In this document: positions 26,162 to 34,936 of the stretch, in pieces | Numbering within the stretch: the first letter of the stretch is position 1 | Layout of the letters: each line of letters opens with the position of its first letter | Assembly: GCA_019694165.1 (NCBI GenBank) | Contig: JAIBCL010000017.1 | Span: forward strand, 1 to 64,000 | Length of the DNA: 64,000 bases | Reading direction: 5' to 3' | Origin: Verrucomicrobiaceae bacterium | Lineage (GTDB): Bacteria > Verrucomicrobiota > Verrucomicrobiia > Verrucomicrobiales > Verrucomicrobiaceae | Made by a program: the position numbers and the translations under genes | The notes under the pieces: model-generated | What the model was told of the DNA's origin: nothing | Database searches by the model: none | The model's input: only the letters and a program-made list of their open reading frames with translations

Positions 26162-27466
26162 TCAATTCTTCCACCGCTCAATCCACTGCAACCGAGTCAC
26201 CGGCTTTGGCGTTTCCGCCAAGCGCTCTGCTTTCAACTCGCTGCCCTTCATCCTGAACATCGCCAGTCGTGTGGCGAACAAAATCAGCCCCTCGTCTTCG
26301 AGGCGTGAAACGGCTGCCGTGCCATTCCGGTCAGAAATGAAGGGGTCGTTTTCAATCCGAAACTCAGCCTCCCCAAATCGCTTCACCCAGGTTCCGCGCA
26401 ACTGCGAATCCGGCACTTCCCGCGCCATGAGCAACGTGTCATCGGCAATCCACTGGAAGTTCTGACCCGGAATCTGGATGATTTCCGTTTTGCCCGTCTC
26501 GACATCGGCAAGCACCGCAGCACTTCCCCCGGCGCAAAACACATAGCGGCCAGTCGGCGAGGCTACTGCCAAGCTCATGCAGGGCGTCGGCAACTTTACC
26601 GCCAGGCGAATCGCGCCGGTCTTGCGCTCGAAAACTTGCACCGCATCACGGCCCGCGAGGAAAGCGCAGCGATCCTTGTTCAGCCACAGGAACGAGATGA
26701 GACGGTCGTTTCCCTTCACGGCATGTGAGGTGATCTCGTTGGTGTCCACATCGTAAAGGATGAGCTTCGTCTGGCGATTTGACCAGTCCTCACCCGCCAG
26801 CATCCCCCCATCTGGTGAACGAGCTGTGCCGAGCTTCGAGAGATTCAAGCGTCCGGGCGTTACCTCGCCCGTGTCGAGATTGACGCGAAGCAATGCGTTC
26901 ATGTTCCGCACAATCAACGCCTTGTCGGAACCCAGAATGATGTTCTGCGTGAAAAACGACTCCATGAACTGCCCCAGCGTGGTCACACGCCGCTCATTCA
27001 CCAGCTTGAATTCCTGCCAGTCGATCTCCGAACGCCAGATGTCTCTGTCTCTGGCAAAAATCGCGATCTTCGCCGCCTCATTGACCACCAGCCCGGACTT
27101 CGCGCCTATCACGCCGGCATTCGTGCCGTCAAGATTGTAGCGCACGAATCCGTTGCCTTGAGTGCCGATGATCTTTCCCGAAGCCGCATCAAACCACAGG
27201 CGAAGCGGGGAATCACCTTTGAGCCAGCGGCGGATGACAATCTCGCCCGCGTCCACGTCGTAGAGATCTCCGTTGGCGACGAACAGCCTCCCAACTCGCG
27301 ACGGCAGATCAGGAGCTTTCTCCTCTATTGGTGTTTGCGCCACTGCTTGCACCGGCGGGCCCGAAGCCGCGCGATGACTCCACCACCACCAAAACCAAAA
27401 CGTGCTGCCTGCCAGCACCACCGCGACGAGAAGGATTTTCGGAAACTGACGAACGAAGCGCCACAT
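26162..27466 (-). CDS. Membrane-anchored beta-propeller-like protein
   Basis: The 434-aa protein has an N-terminal membrane anchor (residues 8-29, ILLVAVVLAGSTFWFWWWW) followed by about 400 residues in short repeated beta units (GRLFVANGDLYDVDAGE, LILYDVDTNEITSH, VQVFERKTGAIRLAV, AAVLADVETGKTEII), the pattern of WD40/quinoprotein-like propellers. The propeller would face the periplasm. It lies in a same-strand run with the relaxase and 136-aa genes (18 bases from the latter), so it may belong to the mobilization operon. Function is unassigned. Confidence 0.7.
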   Translation of the reverse strand: MWRFVRQFPKILLVAVVLAGSTFWFWWWWSHRAASGPPVQAVAQTPIEEKAPDLPSRVGRLFVANGDLYDVDAGEIVIRRWLKGDSPLRLWFDAASGKIIGTQGNGFVRYNLDGTNAGVIGAKSGLVVNEAAKIAIFARDRDIWRSEIDWQEFKLVNERRVTTLGQFMESFFTQNIILGSDKALIVRNMNALLRVNLDTGEVTPGRLNLSKLGTARSPDGGMLAGEDWSNRQTKLILYDVDTNEITSHAVKGNDRLISFLWLNKDRCAFLAGRDAVQVFERKTGAIRLAVKLPTPCMSLAVASPTGRYVFCAGGSAAVLADVETGKTEIIQIPGQNFQWIADDTLLMAREVPDSQLRGTWVKRFGEAEFRIENDPFISDRNGTAAVSRLEDEGLILFATRLAMFRMKGSELKAERLAETPKPVTRLQWIERWKN

Positions 27467-27484
27467 GGCCGGATGGAGTAATGT

Positions 27485-27895
27485 TCATTCCGAAGTGGTT
27501 TCCTCTGCCGCAAAATCCTTCGGCGGCGTGATGGCGATTTCAGAAATGAAGCAGGCATTGCTCTTGTTGTCCTGAAACTCCGAATCCGCCTCCTTCACCC
27601 AAGCCACACGCTTGGATTTGATCGCGGAAAAGAGATTGGCAAGCCCGCGCCCCTTGATGGTCACAAGGAAATCGCCGAACGACAGATCAATGCAGCCGCC
27701 TTCAGGATCGTGATTGAACCACATCAAATCCGTGTAGTTGAAGCAAGTTTGCAGGCCGTTCTGAAAGCGCAGTTCGAGGAAAAACTCCGTCATACCGTCG
27801 CCACCCATCACCGAGAAAAACGCATCGCTCGGCCCCTCGGCCTCGCCCATTGGCTTCTTCCGTTGCTGGATGATTTCGTCGATCTTGTCTGCCAT
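27485..27895 (-). CDS. Hypothetical protein (136 aa) between relaxase and propeller genes
   Basis: This is an acidic soluble protein with a central beta-rich stretch (TEFFLELRFQNGLQTCFNYTDL and GCIDLSFGDFLVTIKGRGL). No recognised family. It starts 3 bases after the relaxase stop, so it is very likely cotranscribed with it and may assist relaxosome assembly; that role is inferred from position alone. Confidence 0.65.
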   Translation of the reverse strand: MADKIDEIIQQRKKPMGEAEGPSDAFFSVMGGDGMTEFFLELRFQNGLQTCFNYTDLMWFNHDPEGGCIDLSFGDFLVTIKGRGLANLFSAIKSKRVAWVKEADSEFQDNKSNACFISEIAITPPKDFAAEETTSE

Positions 27896-27898
27896 AAA

Positions 27899-30800
27899 TC
27901 ACTTTCTTGGGGCTGGTCGTGGCGCAGCCTGGACCTGCTTCGCCATTTTAGCCTGTTGCTCACGCTTCCTGCCACCGTCTTCTGCTTTGACCCGCACCGC
28001 GTGCTTCACGGCCGCGCCGCTGTTGCTCTTCTGCAACGGCTTCACCTCTGTTTTGCCCATTCTGATTTTCCGCTCAGCGGTGGCCGACTGCTTTTCGCCT
28101 TTCACCTTGTCTGCGATTTTCCCGAACGACTTGGCCGCGCCCTGATACACCTCCTTGAAGCGGGCTTGGCGCGTGCCACCGTCGGCCTTCTTGGCTGCCT
28201 GTGGCTTCGCCGTTTTCCCCTGTTTTTTCTCATCACTCAAAGCCAGCATTTTGTCGCGAACCGGCGTCGAAACCTGAATGGCTTTCGGCCAGCTTTTGCC
28301 TTTCTCTTTCGTGCCAGACTTCGGTTTTCCGCCGGGATGTCCTTTTGAACGGCTCTTTCCGTCCGGGCCGGCCAGGCTCCGCTTCAATTCAATGTAGCCG
28401 CGCCAGCTAATCACATTGTCAGTCCCGCGAGTGTGTTCGCGCCGTTGGTCAATGAGCCGCTTCACTGCCGATCTCGTTTCCTCAGAACCGCGCTGCCGCT
28501 GCACCGCCTCGCGCCATTTCGTTGCATTTAGCTCGGTGCTCATGAGGGAGGAAATATCTTTGGTTTTGAATCCCGCCAGCTCTACACCAGACATCCGGGT
28601 TGAGCTGTTGCCCACCGCTTGCTGGAGGCCGCGAATATTGTCCGTGTAGATGCGAATGGTTTCCTTGCCACGACTGCAAGAGACATAAAGCTGCTCCCGC
28701 GAACTGGCAAGAAACGATGCTTCGCTCTGAGCGACAAGAACATCCTTGACGCTCTTGCTCTGCGAGGAATGCGAAGTCTGGCAATAGCCATAGGCGAGAT
28801 GACCGTGATCGGGCTTTAGCACTGCTCCCGTGTTCAAAACAATACGCCCCTTTTTGTCGATCTTCTCGACCGTAAAGACATTACCATTATTGAGCCGCCT
28901 TCCGTTCTCGCTCACTCCATTGCGCGTGATCCGAACACGGTCCCCTTTGGCGAGCGAAAGTTCCTTTTCTTCAAAGACCTGGAACTTGGCGGCATCACGC
29001 ATCGAAAGAACACGCTCTACTCCGCTCGCGCTCTTCACTTTCACCGAGCCGTCATCATCTCGCCCGACTACGCGAAAGAGTTCGCCGCGCTTCACTCCTT
29101 TTGCGTTCTGATGATACTGAACCACCAGCCCCTCTTGGAAATTCTCAGGCCGCCCTCGCTCCGCCTCCTGCCATTGCAAATTGTGGAATTGAAGAAATGT
29201 CCGCCCTGCCCCCAAACGCTTCGCTTCGCGCAACTCCGCCCGAATCGCACTCGTCACCTTCGCGCTTTCGGCATGAGTCGGAGAAACGACCAACGGGACA
29301 CCGCCGCGCTTTGCGAGCGCCACGAAGTCCCGAGCGAGTTCACGATAACGCTCCGCGTCATCTTCAATCTCCACCAGCGCCCCGAGCTTCTCCAAGCGCC
29401 GGAAGCCTGTGCGCAAATCGCCTTTGCTCAAACTGGCGATTGCCGCCTTGTAATCCTCAACTTGCTGTCTCCGAATTTCCGTGACTTCCGCCACTCTGAG
29501 TCCGGCATGTTGCTGGAGCAGCCGGAAGGCATCTCCACGAGCAACCGGTGCATGTTGGGCCGTGTCTCCTGTCAGTATGACGCGAGTATTCGGCCCCGCT
29601 ATCTGCATGATGCGCCACATGTCGCGCACTCCAAGAAGTCCGGCCTCGTCAATCCAGATGACCTGCCCCTGAACCTGCTTTTGCAATTTCGTGTTGTGAA
29701 GGAGATGAGCGACCGTTTCCGCGCCTGCAAACCCCTCCTCCCGCATCGTCTCGCGCGAAGCCGATGCCGAAGGCGCGAATGCGAACACCTTGGTCCCCTT
29801 GGCCTCGATGGCTGCCACCGCTTCCTTCATCAGCGTCGTCTTGCCCACACCAGCCGCGCCACGAACCGCAATCACCTGATCGCGGCTCGTGAGAATATGC
29901 GCGACCGCCAGCTCTTGCTCATCGGAGAGATTACCTCTTACCGATGCCCTTATCCCAAGTGACGGAGCAGAATTGCGCCCGCTGCGGACGAAGTTGATCA
30001 GGGCGACTTCCTCCGCCAGCACGTCCACGGAAGTGCATAAATGCTCGTCACCGATCTTGCGGCCAACCAGTTCCCTCCGCTCAAATTCTGCTTTGATGGC
30101 TTGTGGCGTAACATGCCCTACTCCGTAGCGCATCGCCTCCGCCAGTATGCGCTCACGCTCCACCACCGACTGGCGTTCAAAGAGCTTGGAGATCGCGAAG
30201 TCCACTGCTTCAACCGCCGTGACCTTCACCACTTTCGTCTGCCCCTTGTCGTAGCAGACTTTGGAAATGCTCACCTTTTCATCATCGGTAAGCCTCACAC
30301 TCCAAGCCGCCATCAGATCAGGAAAAGTGAGGCCATGCCTTTTGCCCTCACGAGTGAGCGCACCCAGCGTCTCTTTTTCTTTTGCATCGATGATGCCCTT
30401 CTCAGCCGCCAGCCGCTCAATTTGAGCCGTGCGCCGTGAAAACTTCGCAATCACACTGGCCGGCATTCCTTTCAGTTCCCACCCGTTCTTCGTGCGCTCG
30501 ATATGATAGCCCTGCGCTGAAAGCGCCGATGTCAGTCGCGCATGAAAAGCCGCCTCGCTGTATGGCGCATTGCGTTTGATGTCCCTGAACTTCGCTGCCT
30601 TCCATTTGCCTTCCGTTTCATCAAATGTCGCGTTAAAGGCGAAGCAGTGAACGTGCAAATGGGGATCGGGAATGCCCCCGACCGGACGGGCAGTGAAGTG
30701 GACGAACTCCGCCCAGGCCAGATTTCCCGTCACCCTGTCGCTCGATTGACCTCGCGTCCTGACACGGGTTGCCGTCCCCTCCTCCAGCTCCGCCATCGTG

Positions 30801-31144
30801 TCTTGAACAGCCTGTCGGAATGCCCTCAAGACACCTTCGTCTTGAGTCATGGCATAGAGAACCGACAGGCTCTTGGGCGCATGAAAATTGAGATCGTATC
30901 CGACGATGCGTCCCGATTTCGTGTTCGGCGTCAACCGCCCTCCTCCAACTGGATGACGGTTCTCCACCAGTGCCCCAAAAGCTTCCGGTGTGACGTTTCC
31001 GGTAAGCCCCAGTTGCACCGCCGCCTTCCCATTCCACTTGCCCACCACCTCCTGCTTCTCCGTGTAGTAGTCCTCACGCTTCAAGCCCTCCGCGTAGTAT
31101 TGGCGGGCTGCCGCAGCGCTTTTGTGTGAAATCACTCGAAGCAT
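27899..31144 (-). CDS. MobF-family conjugative relaxase-helicase (TrwC/TraI-like)
   Basis: The 1081-aa protein has an N-terminal HUH relaxase domain: paired tyrosines Y16/Y17 and Y26/Y27 for nicking, D85 in YDLNFHAPKS, and the metal-binding triad H162/H164/H166 in DPHLHVHCF. A RecD2-like helicase follows, with Walker A GAAGVGKTT (429-437), Walker B IWIDEAG, and LTGDTAQHAPVARGD. A basic, low-complexity C-terminus (about 940-1081) ends the protein. It nicks at oriT, stays covalently bound and unwinds the transferred strand. The domain set and length match TrwC-type proteins. It heads an apparent operon with the 136-aa and propeller genes. Confidence 0.95.
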   Translation of the reverse strand: MLRVISHKSAAAARQYYAEGLKREDYYTEKQEVVGKWNGKAAVQLGLTGNVTPEAFGALVENRHPVGGGRLTPNTKSGRIVGYDLNFHAPKSLSVLYAMTQDEGVLRAFRQAVQDTMAELEEGTATRVRTRGQSSDRVTGNLAWAEFVHFTARPVGGIPDPHLHVHCFAFNATFDETEGKWKAAKFRDIKRNAPYSEAAFHARLTSALSAQGYHIERTKNGWELKGMPASVIAKFSRRTAQIERLAAEKGIIDAKEKETLGALTREGKRHGLTFPDLMAAWSVRLTDDEKVSISKVCYDKGQTKVVKVTAVEAVDFAISKLFERQSVVERERILAEAMRYGVGHVTPQAIKAEFERRELVGRKIGDEHLCTSVDVLAEEVALINFVRSGRNSAPSLGIRASVRGNLSDEQELAVAHILTSRDQVIAVRGAAGVGKTTLMKEAVAAIEAKGTKVFAFAPSASASRETMREEGFAGAETVAHLLHNTKLQKQVQGQVIWIDEAGLLGVRDMWRIMQIAGPNTRVILTGDTAQHAPVARGDAFRLLQQHAGLRVAEVTEIRRQQVEDYKAAIASLSKGDLRTGFRRLEKLGALVEIEDDAERYRELARDFVALAKRGGVPLVVSPTHAESAKVTSAIRAELREAKRLGAGRTFLQFHNLQWQEAERGRPENFQEGLVVQYHQNAKGVKRGELFRVVGRDDDGSVKVKSASGVERVLSMRDAAKFQVFEEKELSLAKGDRVRITRNGVSENGRRLNNGNVFTVEKIDKKGRIVLNTGAVLKPDHGHLAYGYCQTSHSSQSKSVKDVLVAQSEASFLASSREQLYVSCSRGKETIRIYTDNIRGLQQAVGNSSTRMSGVELAGFKTKDISSLMSTELNATKWREAVQRQRGSEETRSAVKRLIDQRREHTRGTDNVISWRGYIELKRSLAGPDGKSRSKGHPGGKPKSGTKEKGKSWPKAIQVSTPVRDKMLALSDEKKQGKTAKPQAAKKADGGTRQARFKEVYQGAAKSFGKIADKVKGEKQSATAERKIRMGKTEVKPLQKSNSGAAVKHAVRVKAEDGGRKREQQAKMAKQVQAAPRPAPRK

Positions 31145-31397
31145 TCAATCGGGAGCATGTTCCCTGTCTCCATCGGTTCGAAGCACAATGAATACTCGTT
31201 TAGGTGCATTCACGGGCGCTTCGCCAGTTCATCGCGCCATGATATTCATCTTCTCGTTTGATTTCAATGTCTTCGCAGTTCACCACATCATCGTGGCGGA
31301 GCGCCCAAGCGAATGGCGGAATGACCGAGGCCAGAATGCGGTCGCGGCTGCCTCTGCACGCCTGTTGATAATCTATCCACGCCAACGATGGTGATCA
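31145..31397. promoter_or_regulatory. Relaxase upstream region; candidate oriT
   Basis: This 253-base gap lies between the divergent relaxase and cysteine desulfurase genes. MobF systems usually carry oriT next to the relaxase gene, so this is the first place to look. I could not identify a nic site or a convincing inverted repeat. A DnaA-box-like TCTATCCAC occurs near 31371. A 61-codon minus-strand frame (31200-31385) is possible but unsupported. Confidence 0.25.
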
Positions 31398-32534
31398 GTG
31401 ATTTACCTCGACCACAACGCCACCACGCCGGTGCTTCCCGAAGTCAAGGAAGCCATGCTCCCGTTCTTTGGCGACGAGTGGGGCAATCCGTCGAGCAGCT
31501 ACCGGTTTGGCTCGCACTTGAAGTCGAAAATTGAAGAGGCGCGGGAACAAGTGGCGGATCTGATTGGGGGCAAGACACCGCGCGAAATCATTTTCACGAG
31601 TGGCGGCACGGAGAGCAACAACACCGCGATTCATTCGGCCATCATGTCGAATCCGGAAAAGAAGCACATCATCACCTCGCAGGTGGAGCATTCGTCTGTG
31701 CTCACCTATTGTCGATTTCTGGAGAGGCATCACGGATATCGCGTGACGTATTTGCCGGTGGATCGCGAGGGGCTCCTGTCGATTGCGGATTTGGAGAGCG
31801 CTTTCACCGGCGACACCGCCGTCGTTTCCCTGATGTGGGCGAATAACGAAACAGGAGTCCTTTTCCCCGTCGAGCAGATCGCCCAGCTCTGCCGCAATCG
31901 CGGAGTGCACTATCATTGCGATGCCGTGCAGGCAGCAGGCAAGCTGCCCATCGACGTGCGCGCGATTCCCTTCGATTACCTATCAATCACCGGCCACAAG
32001 ATCGGCGCACCAAAAGGCATTGGCGCCCTCTATGTTCAGAAGAAGACCCCGTTCGTTCCCTTTATGCATGGCGGGCATCAGGAGCGTGCGCGGCGTGGAG
32101 GCACCGAGAATGTTTCGCACATCGTCGGCCTTGGCACCGCTGCTGCCATTGCAAAACAGAAACTGCCCGCCTACGACAGCACCGTCCGCCCGATGCGCGA
32201 TGCTCTGGAGCACGGCATCCTCTCCAACACGCCCAATACTGAACTCAACGGCCACGCCACGCAGCGCCTTGCCAACACCACGAATATCACTTTTCACGGC
32301 ATTGAGTCCGAGGCGCTGCTCCTTCTCCTAGATCAGGCCGGCATATGCGCCAGCAGCGGCTCCGCCTGTCTCGCCGACTCTCCCGATCCGTCCCATGTAG
32401 TTGCTGCTATGAAAGAAGGAAATGCTGCCCGGCAGTGCATTCGTCTTTCGGTGGGAATCGAAGATCGTCCGTTCGATATGACAAAGGTTTCAATGGATAC
32501 ACTGCGCTTGACTTCGTCGCTTGCGCCCTATTAA
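31398..32534 (+). CDS. dndA: Cysteine desulfurase DndA-like (phosphorothioation sulfur donor)
   Basis: The 378-aa PLP enzyme of the NifS/IscS family begins IYLDHNATTPV. It has H98 in QVEHSSV, the PLP lysine K201 in SITGHKIGAPKG, and the persulfide cysteine C324 in SSGSACLADS. It takes sulfur from L-cysteine and passes it as persulfide to the DndC-type protein. It starts with GTG and has no visible Shine-Dalgarno site. It converges on the Dnd operon, ending 13 bases from the methyltransferase-like gene, which is why I call it DndA and not a housekeeping IscS; no iscU or other cluster-assembly genes are near. The family alone cannot distinguish DndA from IscS. Confidence 0.85.
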   Translation: MIYLDHNATTPVLPEVKEAMLPFFGDEWGNPSSSYRFGSHLKSKIEEAREQVADLIGGKTPREIIFTSGGTESNNTAIHSAIMSNPEKKHIITSQVEHSSVLTYCRFLERHHGYRVTYLPVDREGLLSIADLESAFTGDTAVVSLMWANNETGVLFPVEQIAQLCRNRGVHYHCDAVQAAGKLPIDVRAIPFDYLSITGHKIGAPKGIGALYVQKKTPFVPFMHGGHQERARRGGTENVSHIVGLGTAAAIAKQKLPAYDSTVRPMRDALEHGILSNTPNTELNGHATQRLANTTNITFHGIESEALLLLLDQAGICASSGSACLADSPDPSHVVAAMKEGNAARQCIRLSVGIEDRPFDMTKVSMDTLRLTSSLAPY

Positions 32535-32547
32535 GGGTCGCATCTTG

Positions 32548-33546
32548 CTACGCAAAAACGATCTCGGAGTAGTTTGGAAAATAGCGATACACTTCGGCGT
32601 AGCGCTTAACATCCGCATCAGGTATGCCTTCTCTCTTGAGTTGTGTGGGATCGTCACTCGGGAGAAAGGAATTTAGTTGGTGCATTTCGCGGGGAGTCAG
32701 GCATGGCACCTTGATCGGAAAGGGACGATCATCCTGTCGATAGAAAGGAAGTTCACCAAAACGACAAGCTTCGAACATTGCCAACTCCTGTTTAGCGACC
32801 AGCACCCCACCAAGAGTCAGCATCTGAGCGCCATCCTGATATACGAAGTGCAACACCTGAACAAAGGCAAGCTGTTCTGCGTCGGGCAAACTGCCGTTTC
32901 TAACTGCTAGTTTTGCATTGATCTCCCCTAGTAGGACTCTACGCAGCACTTGGGGCGTGCCCTTCATGTCCAACATCGTACCCGTGACATCTGTCGGTAT
33001 CTTCTCTGGGAGGTTTTCCTGAAGTTTTGAAAGTCGGTAATCTGCCAAACGAAATGGTGCGCCTTGCTTCGCTTCCGTGATTTTCCTCGCTTCTTCAGTC
33101 GGCTCCGCAACTGGGTGAGCATTTACCGAAAACACAATCATCGTTCCGGATGTTGCTTTTGAGGCTAGAGTTGCGGCATCCGCCAGAACATCAGTGTCGA
33201 GTGTCCCGTCATAATCCAACCACACGACCCGACGTTTATTCCAGTTCAAAGTTGGCAGCACCACCCCTGATTCTCGAAAATCCATCGAAATGCATCCATA
33301 TGGCAAATTCATCTCGAATCGCTTGGCGTTGTCTTCATCACGCTCGATGCTCAGCAAGTCGTTTATTCCAAGGTTTCGGTGAATCAATTGGAAGTCGCTA
33401 AAGTAAATGGATCCAAAGCCTATATACCCATATGAATCGACTGGTTGAAATGGATAGAGGCGTCCAAAAGTCTCACAAAGCATCCGTCTCTCGATCGCTT
33501 TGGCTGGCCTTAATGCGTAGTTTATCCGTTCGTAGCTACGTGTCAT
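32548..33546 (-). CDS. Rossmann-fold methyltransferase-like protein of the Dnd cluster
   Basis: From the ATG at 33546 the protein is 332 aa; a frame from 33639 would overlap the upstream gene by 74 bases. YIGFGSIYFSDFQLIHRNLG resembles a SAM-binding glycine loop, followed by an acidic strand end in LLSIERDEDN and VVWLDYDGTLD, which looks like motif IV. This fits class I methyltransferases often annotated as putative O-methyltransferase or three-Cys-motif-partner-like. No DNA-methylase NPPY or DPPY motif is present, so base methylation is unlikely. It is last in the operon, 19 bases after the MORC-type ATPase gene. Substrate unknown. Confidence 0.65.
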   Translation of the reverse strand: MTRSYERINYALRPAKAIERRMLCETFGRLYPFQPVDSYGYIGFGSIYFSDFQLIHRNLGINDLLSIERDEDNAKRFEMNLPYGCISMDFRESGVVLPTLNWNKRRVVWLDYDGTLDTDVLADAATLASKATSGTMIVFSVNAHPVAEPTEEARKITEAKQGAPFRLADYRLSKLQENLPEKIPTDVTGTMLDMKGTPQVLRRVLLGEINAKLAVRNGSLPDAEQLAFVQVLHFVYQDGAQMLTLGGVLVAKQELAMFEACRFGELPFYRQDDRPFPIKVPCLTPREMHQLNSFLPSDDPTQLKREGIPDADVKRYAEVYRYFPNYSEIVFA

Positions 33547-33565
33547 TTGAGTCAGTTCTCGCGGA

Positions 33566-34933
33566 TCAATCTTCGCCTTTGTTTTCGAGATAATAGTCAA
33601 AAGTCTTCTCGCCGACAGCAGTGAATGTTGTGACTCCAAGGAGCTTTTTTACTTTTTCGACTAACTCAGCACGCTTCGTGTACTGAATCTTTTGGTATCG
33701 CGGCCCTGTTGGCCGTGGGAAGGATGCCGGTGCTACAAAGCCTTGTGCAATGGTGATTCCCTCTGCACGCGTCTCGACAGCATTCTTCACTTCCACTTGT
33801 AGTGGTTCGTCCACACTATCTCCATTCTCTCTGTCACGGCGTTCTCTTTCTAATCGATTTAAGAAATCTAGCACCGGCCGTGTAATCTCGATCATTTCCT
33901 GTTGGACCATCCTGTATATTTTTGAATCAACATCGACACCCGTTTTCGTTGTCGTCCAAGGAAGCAAAGCTGCGTGGTCAGAATCAAAATACGCAAAACC
34001 CCGGAAATACGCGTAATCGGGGTGGTATTGCCGGAGATTGTGAGCCGGACCCCATACTGTTGTAGAAGTCTGATCGGCCCGAAGAACAAGACGACCATTA
34101 CAAAAAATATACCAACCCCCGTCATGCAGGCTACGTTCGGAAACACCTGCGTACAGTTTCACCTTCACGGGAGGCGTCGCTTCACCATCAATTAGCGTTC
34201 GTGCGTACTCTTTTTGCACAAATGCCGGTTTCAGATTTGTGGAAATAAGCAGATTGTGAGGGGTGTGCCGAATTGGGATGCCGTTCACCGAGATCGCGAG
34301 ACCTCGATCCATACTCAATGAATGTGCTGCACTAATTTCATCGGCAAGCCGTGTGCAAAATTGCTCCACTTCAAAATTATCACCCACCCCATCCCGCAAG
34401 CGCTTTATCTCAATTATTGTGCCCTTGGCGTCGGAGGGTACATCAGTTAAATTCTCGGCAACACTATCGAACTCAAAATGCCAATCGCTTGTCCGCTCGT
34501 CGTCAGAGTGTTGCATCCATTTGTCGACGTCCACATTGAGGGTGAAGCTTGAATCTGATGCTTTAGATTCCACGGAGAAATAGCGACCCAGCTTGAAAAA
34601 GCTGCGTTTCATACCAACTCCGAATTGCCCAATTGACCCCGATGTCTCCTGCGCATCCTCTGGTCGGCCAAATCGAAAGGCGTATTCACGGGCGATCTTA
34701 ACCGGAATTCCACCGCAATTGTCAGCGATTCTAAATTCATCCCGAGAGAGTTCGACGCGCACCCAAAGGCCATCGTATTTTCCGCCATCTCGCTCTCGAA
34801 TCGCTCCGTCGATACAATTATCAATCAGATCCAAAATGGCCCGTGTTAAAGGGACATCCCTCGTTAGCATGTGGATGAAAAAAGCCTTCGTTGGCGAGGC
34901 CTTTATCCATTTGGGATTCGATTCTTCCGGCAT
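33566..34933 (-). CDS. MORC/Hsp90-type GHKL ATPase of the Dnd cluster
   Basis: The 455-aa protein carries the Bergerat ATP fold near its N-terminus: N-box AILDLIDNCIDGA (N39), G1 box RIADNCGGI (71-75), and G2 box GQFGVGMKRSFFKLG (102-). A second S5-like domain follows (GWYIFCNGRLVL at about 280), then a charged region (DFLNRLERERRDREN). GHKL ATPases of this kind dimerise on ATP and act as DNA or protein clamps; MORC-type members are known in bacterial conflict systems. It is located 3 bases after the DndE-HerA-like gene, implying cotranscription. A sensing or restriction role is inference. Confidence 0.8.
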   Translation of the reverse strand: MPEESNPKWIKASPTKAFFIHMLTRDVPLTRAILDLIDNCIDGAIRERDGGKYDGLWVRVELSRDEFRIADNCGGIPVKIAREYAFRFGRPEDAQETSGSIGQFGVGMKRSFFKLGRYFSVESKASDSSFTLNVDVDKWMQHSDDERTSDWHFEFDSVAENLTDVPSDAKGTIIEIKRLRDGVGDNFEVEQFCTRLADEISAAHSLSMDRGLAISVNGIPIRHTPHNLLISTNLKPAFVQKEYARTLIDGEATPPVKVKLYAGVSERSLHDGGWYIFCNGRLVLRADQTSTTVWGPAHNLRQYHPDYAYFRGFAYFDSDHAALLPWTTTKTGVDVDSKIYRMVQQEMIEITRPVLDFLNRLERERRDRENGDSVDEPLQVEVKNAVETRAEGITIAQGFVAPASFPRPTGPRYQKIQYTKRAELVEKVKKLLGVTTFTAVGEKTFDYYLENKGED

Positions 34934-34936
34934 AAG

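Noticed and set aside
31398-32534. Housekeeping IscS/NifS
   Set aside because: Family alone allows it, but location in a mobile element, converging on dndC/D/E and without other Fe-S assembly genes, favours DndA.
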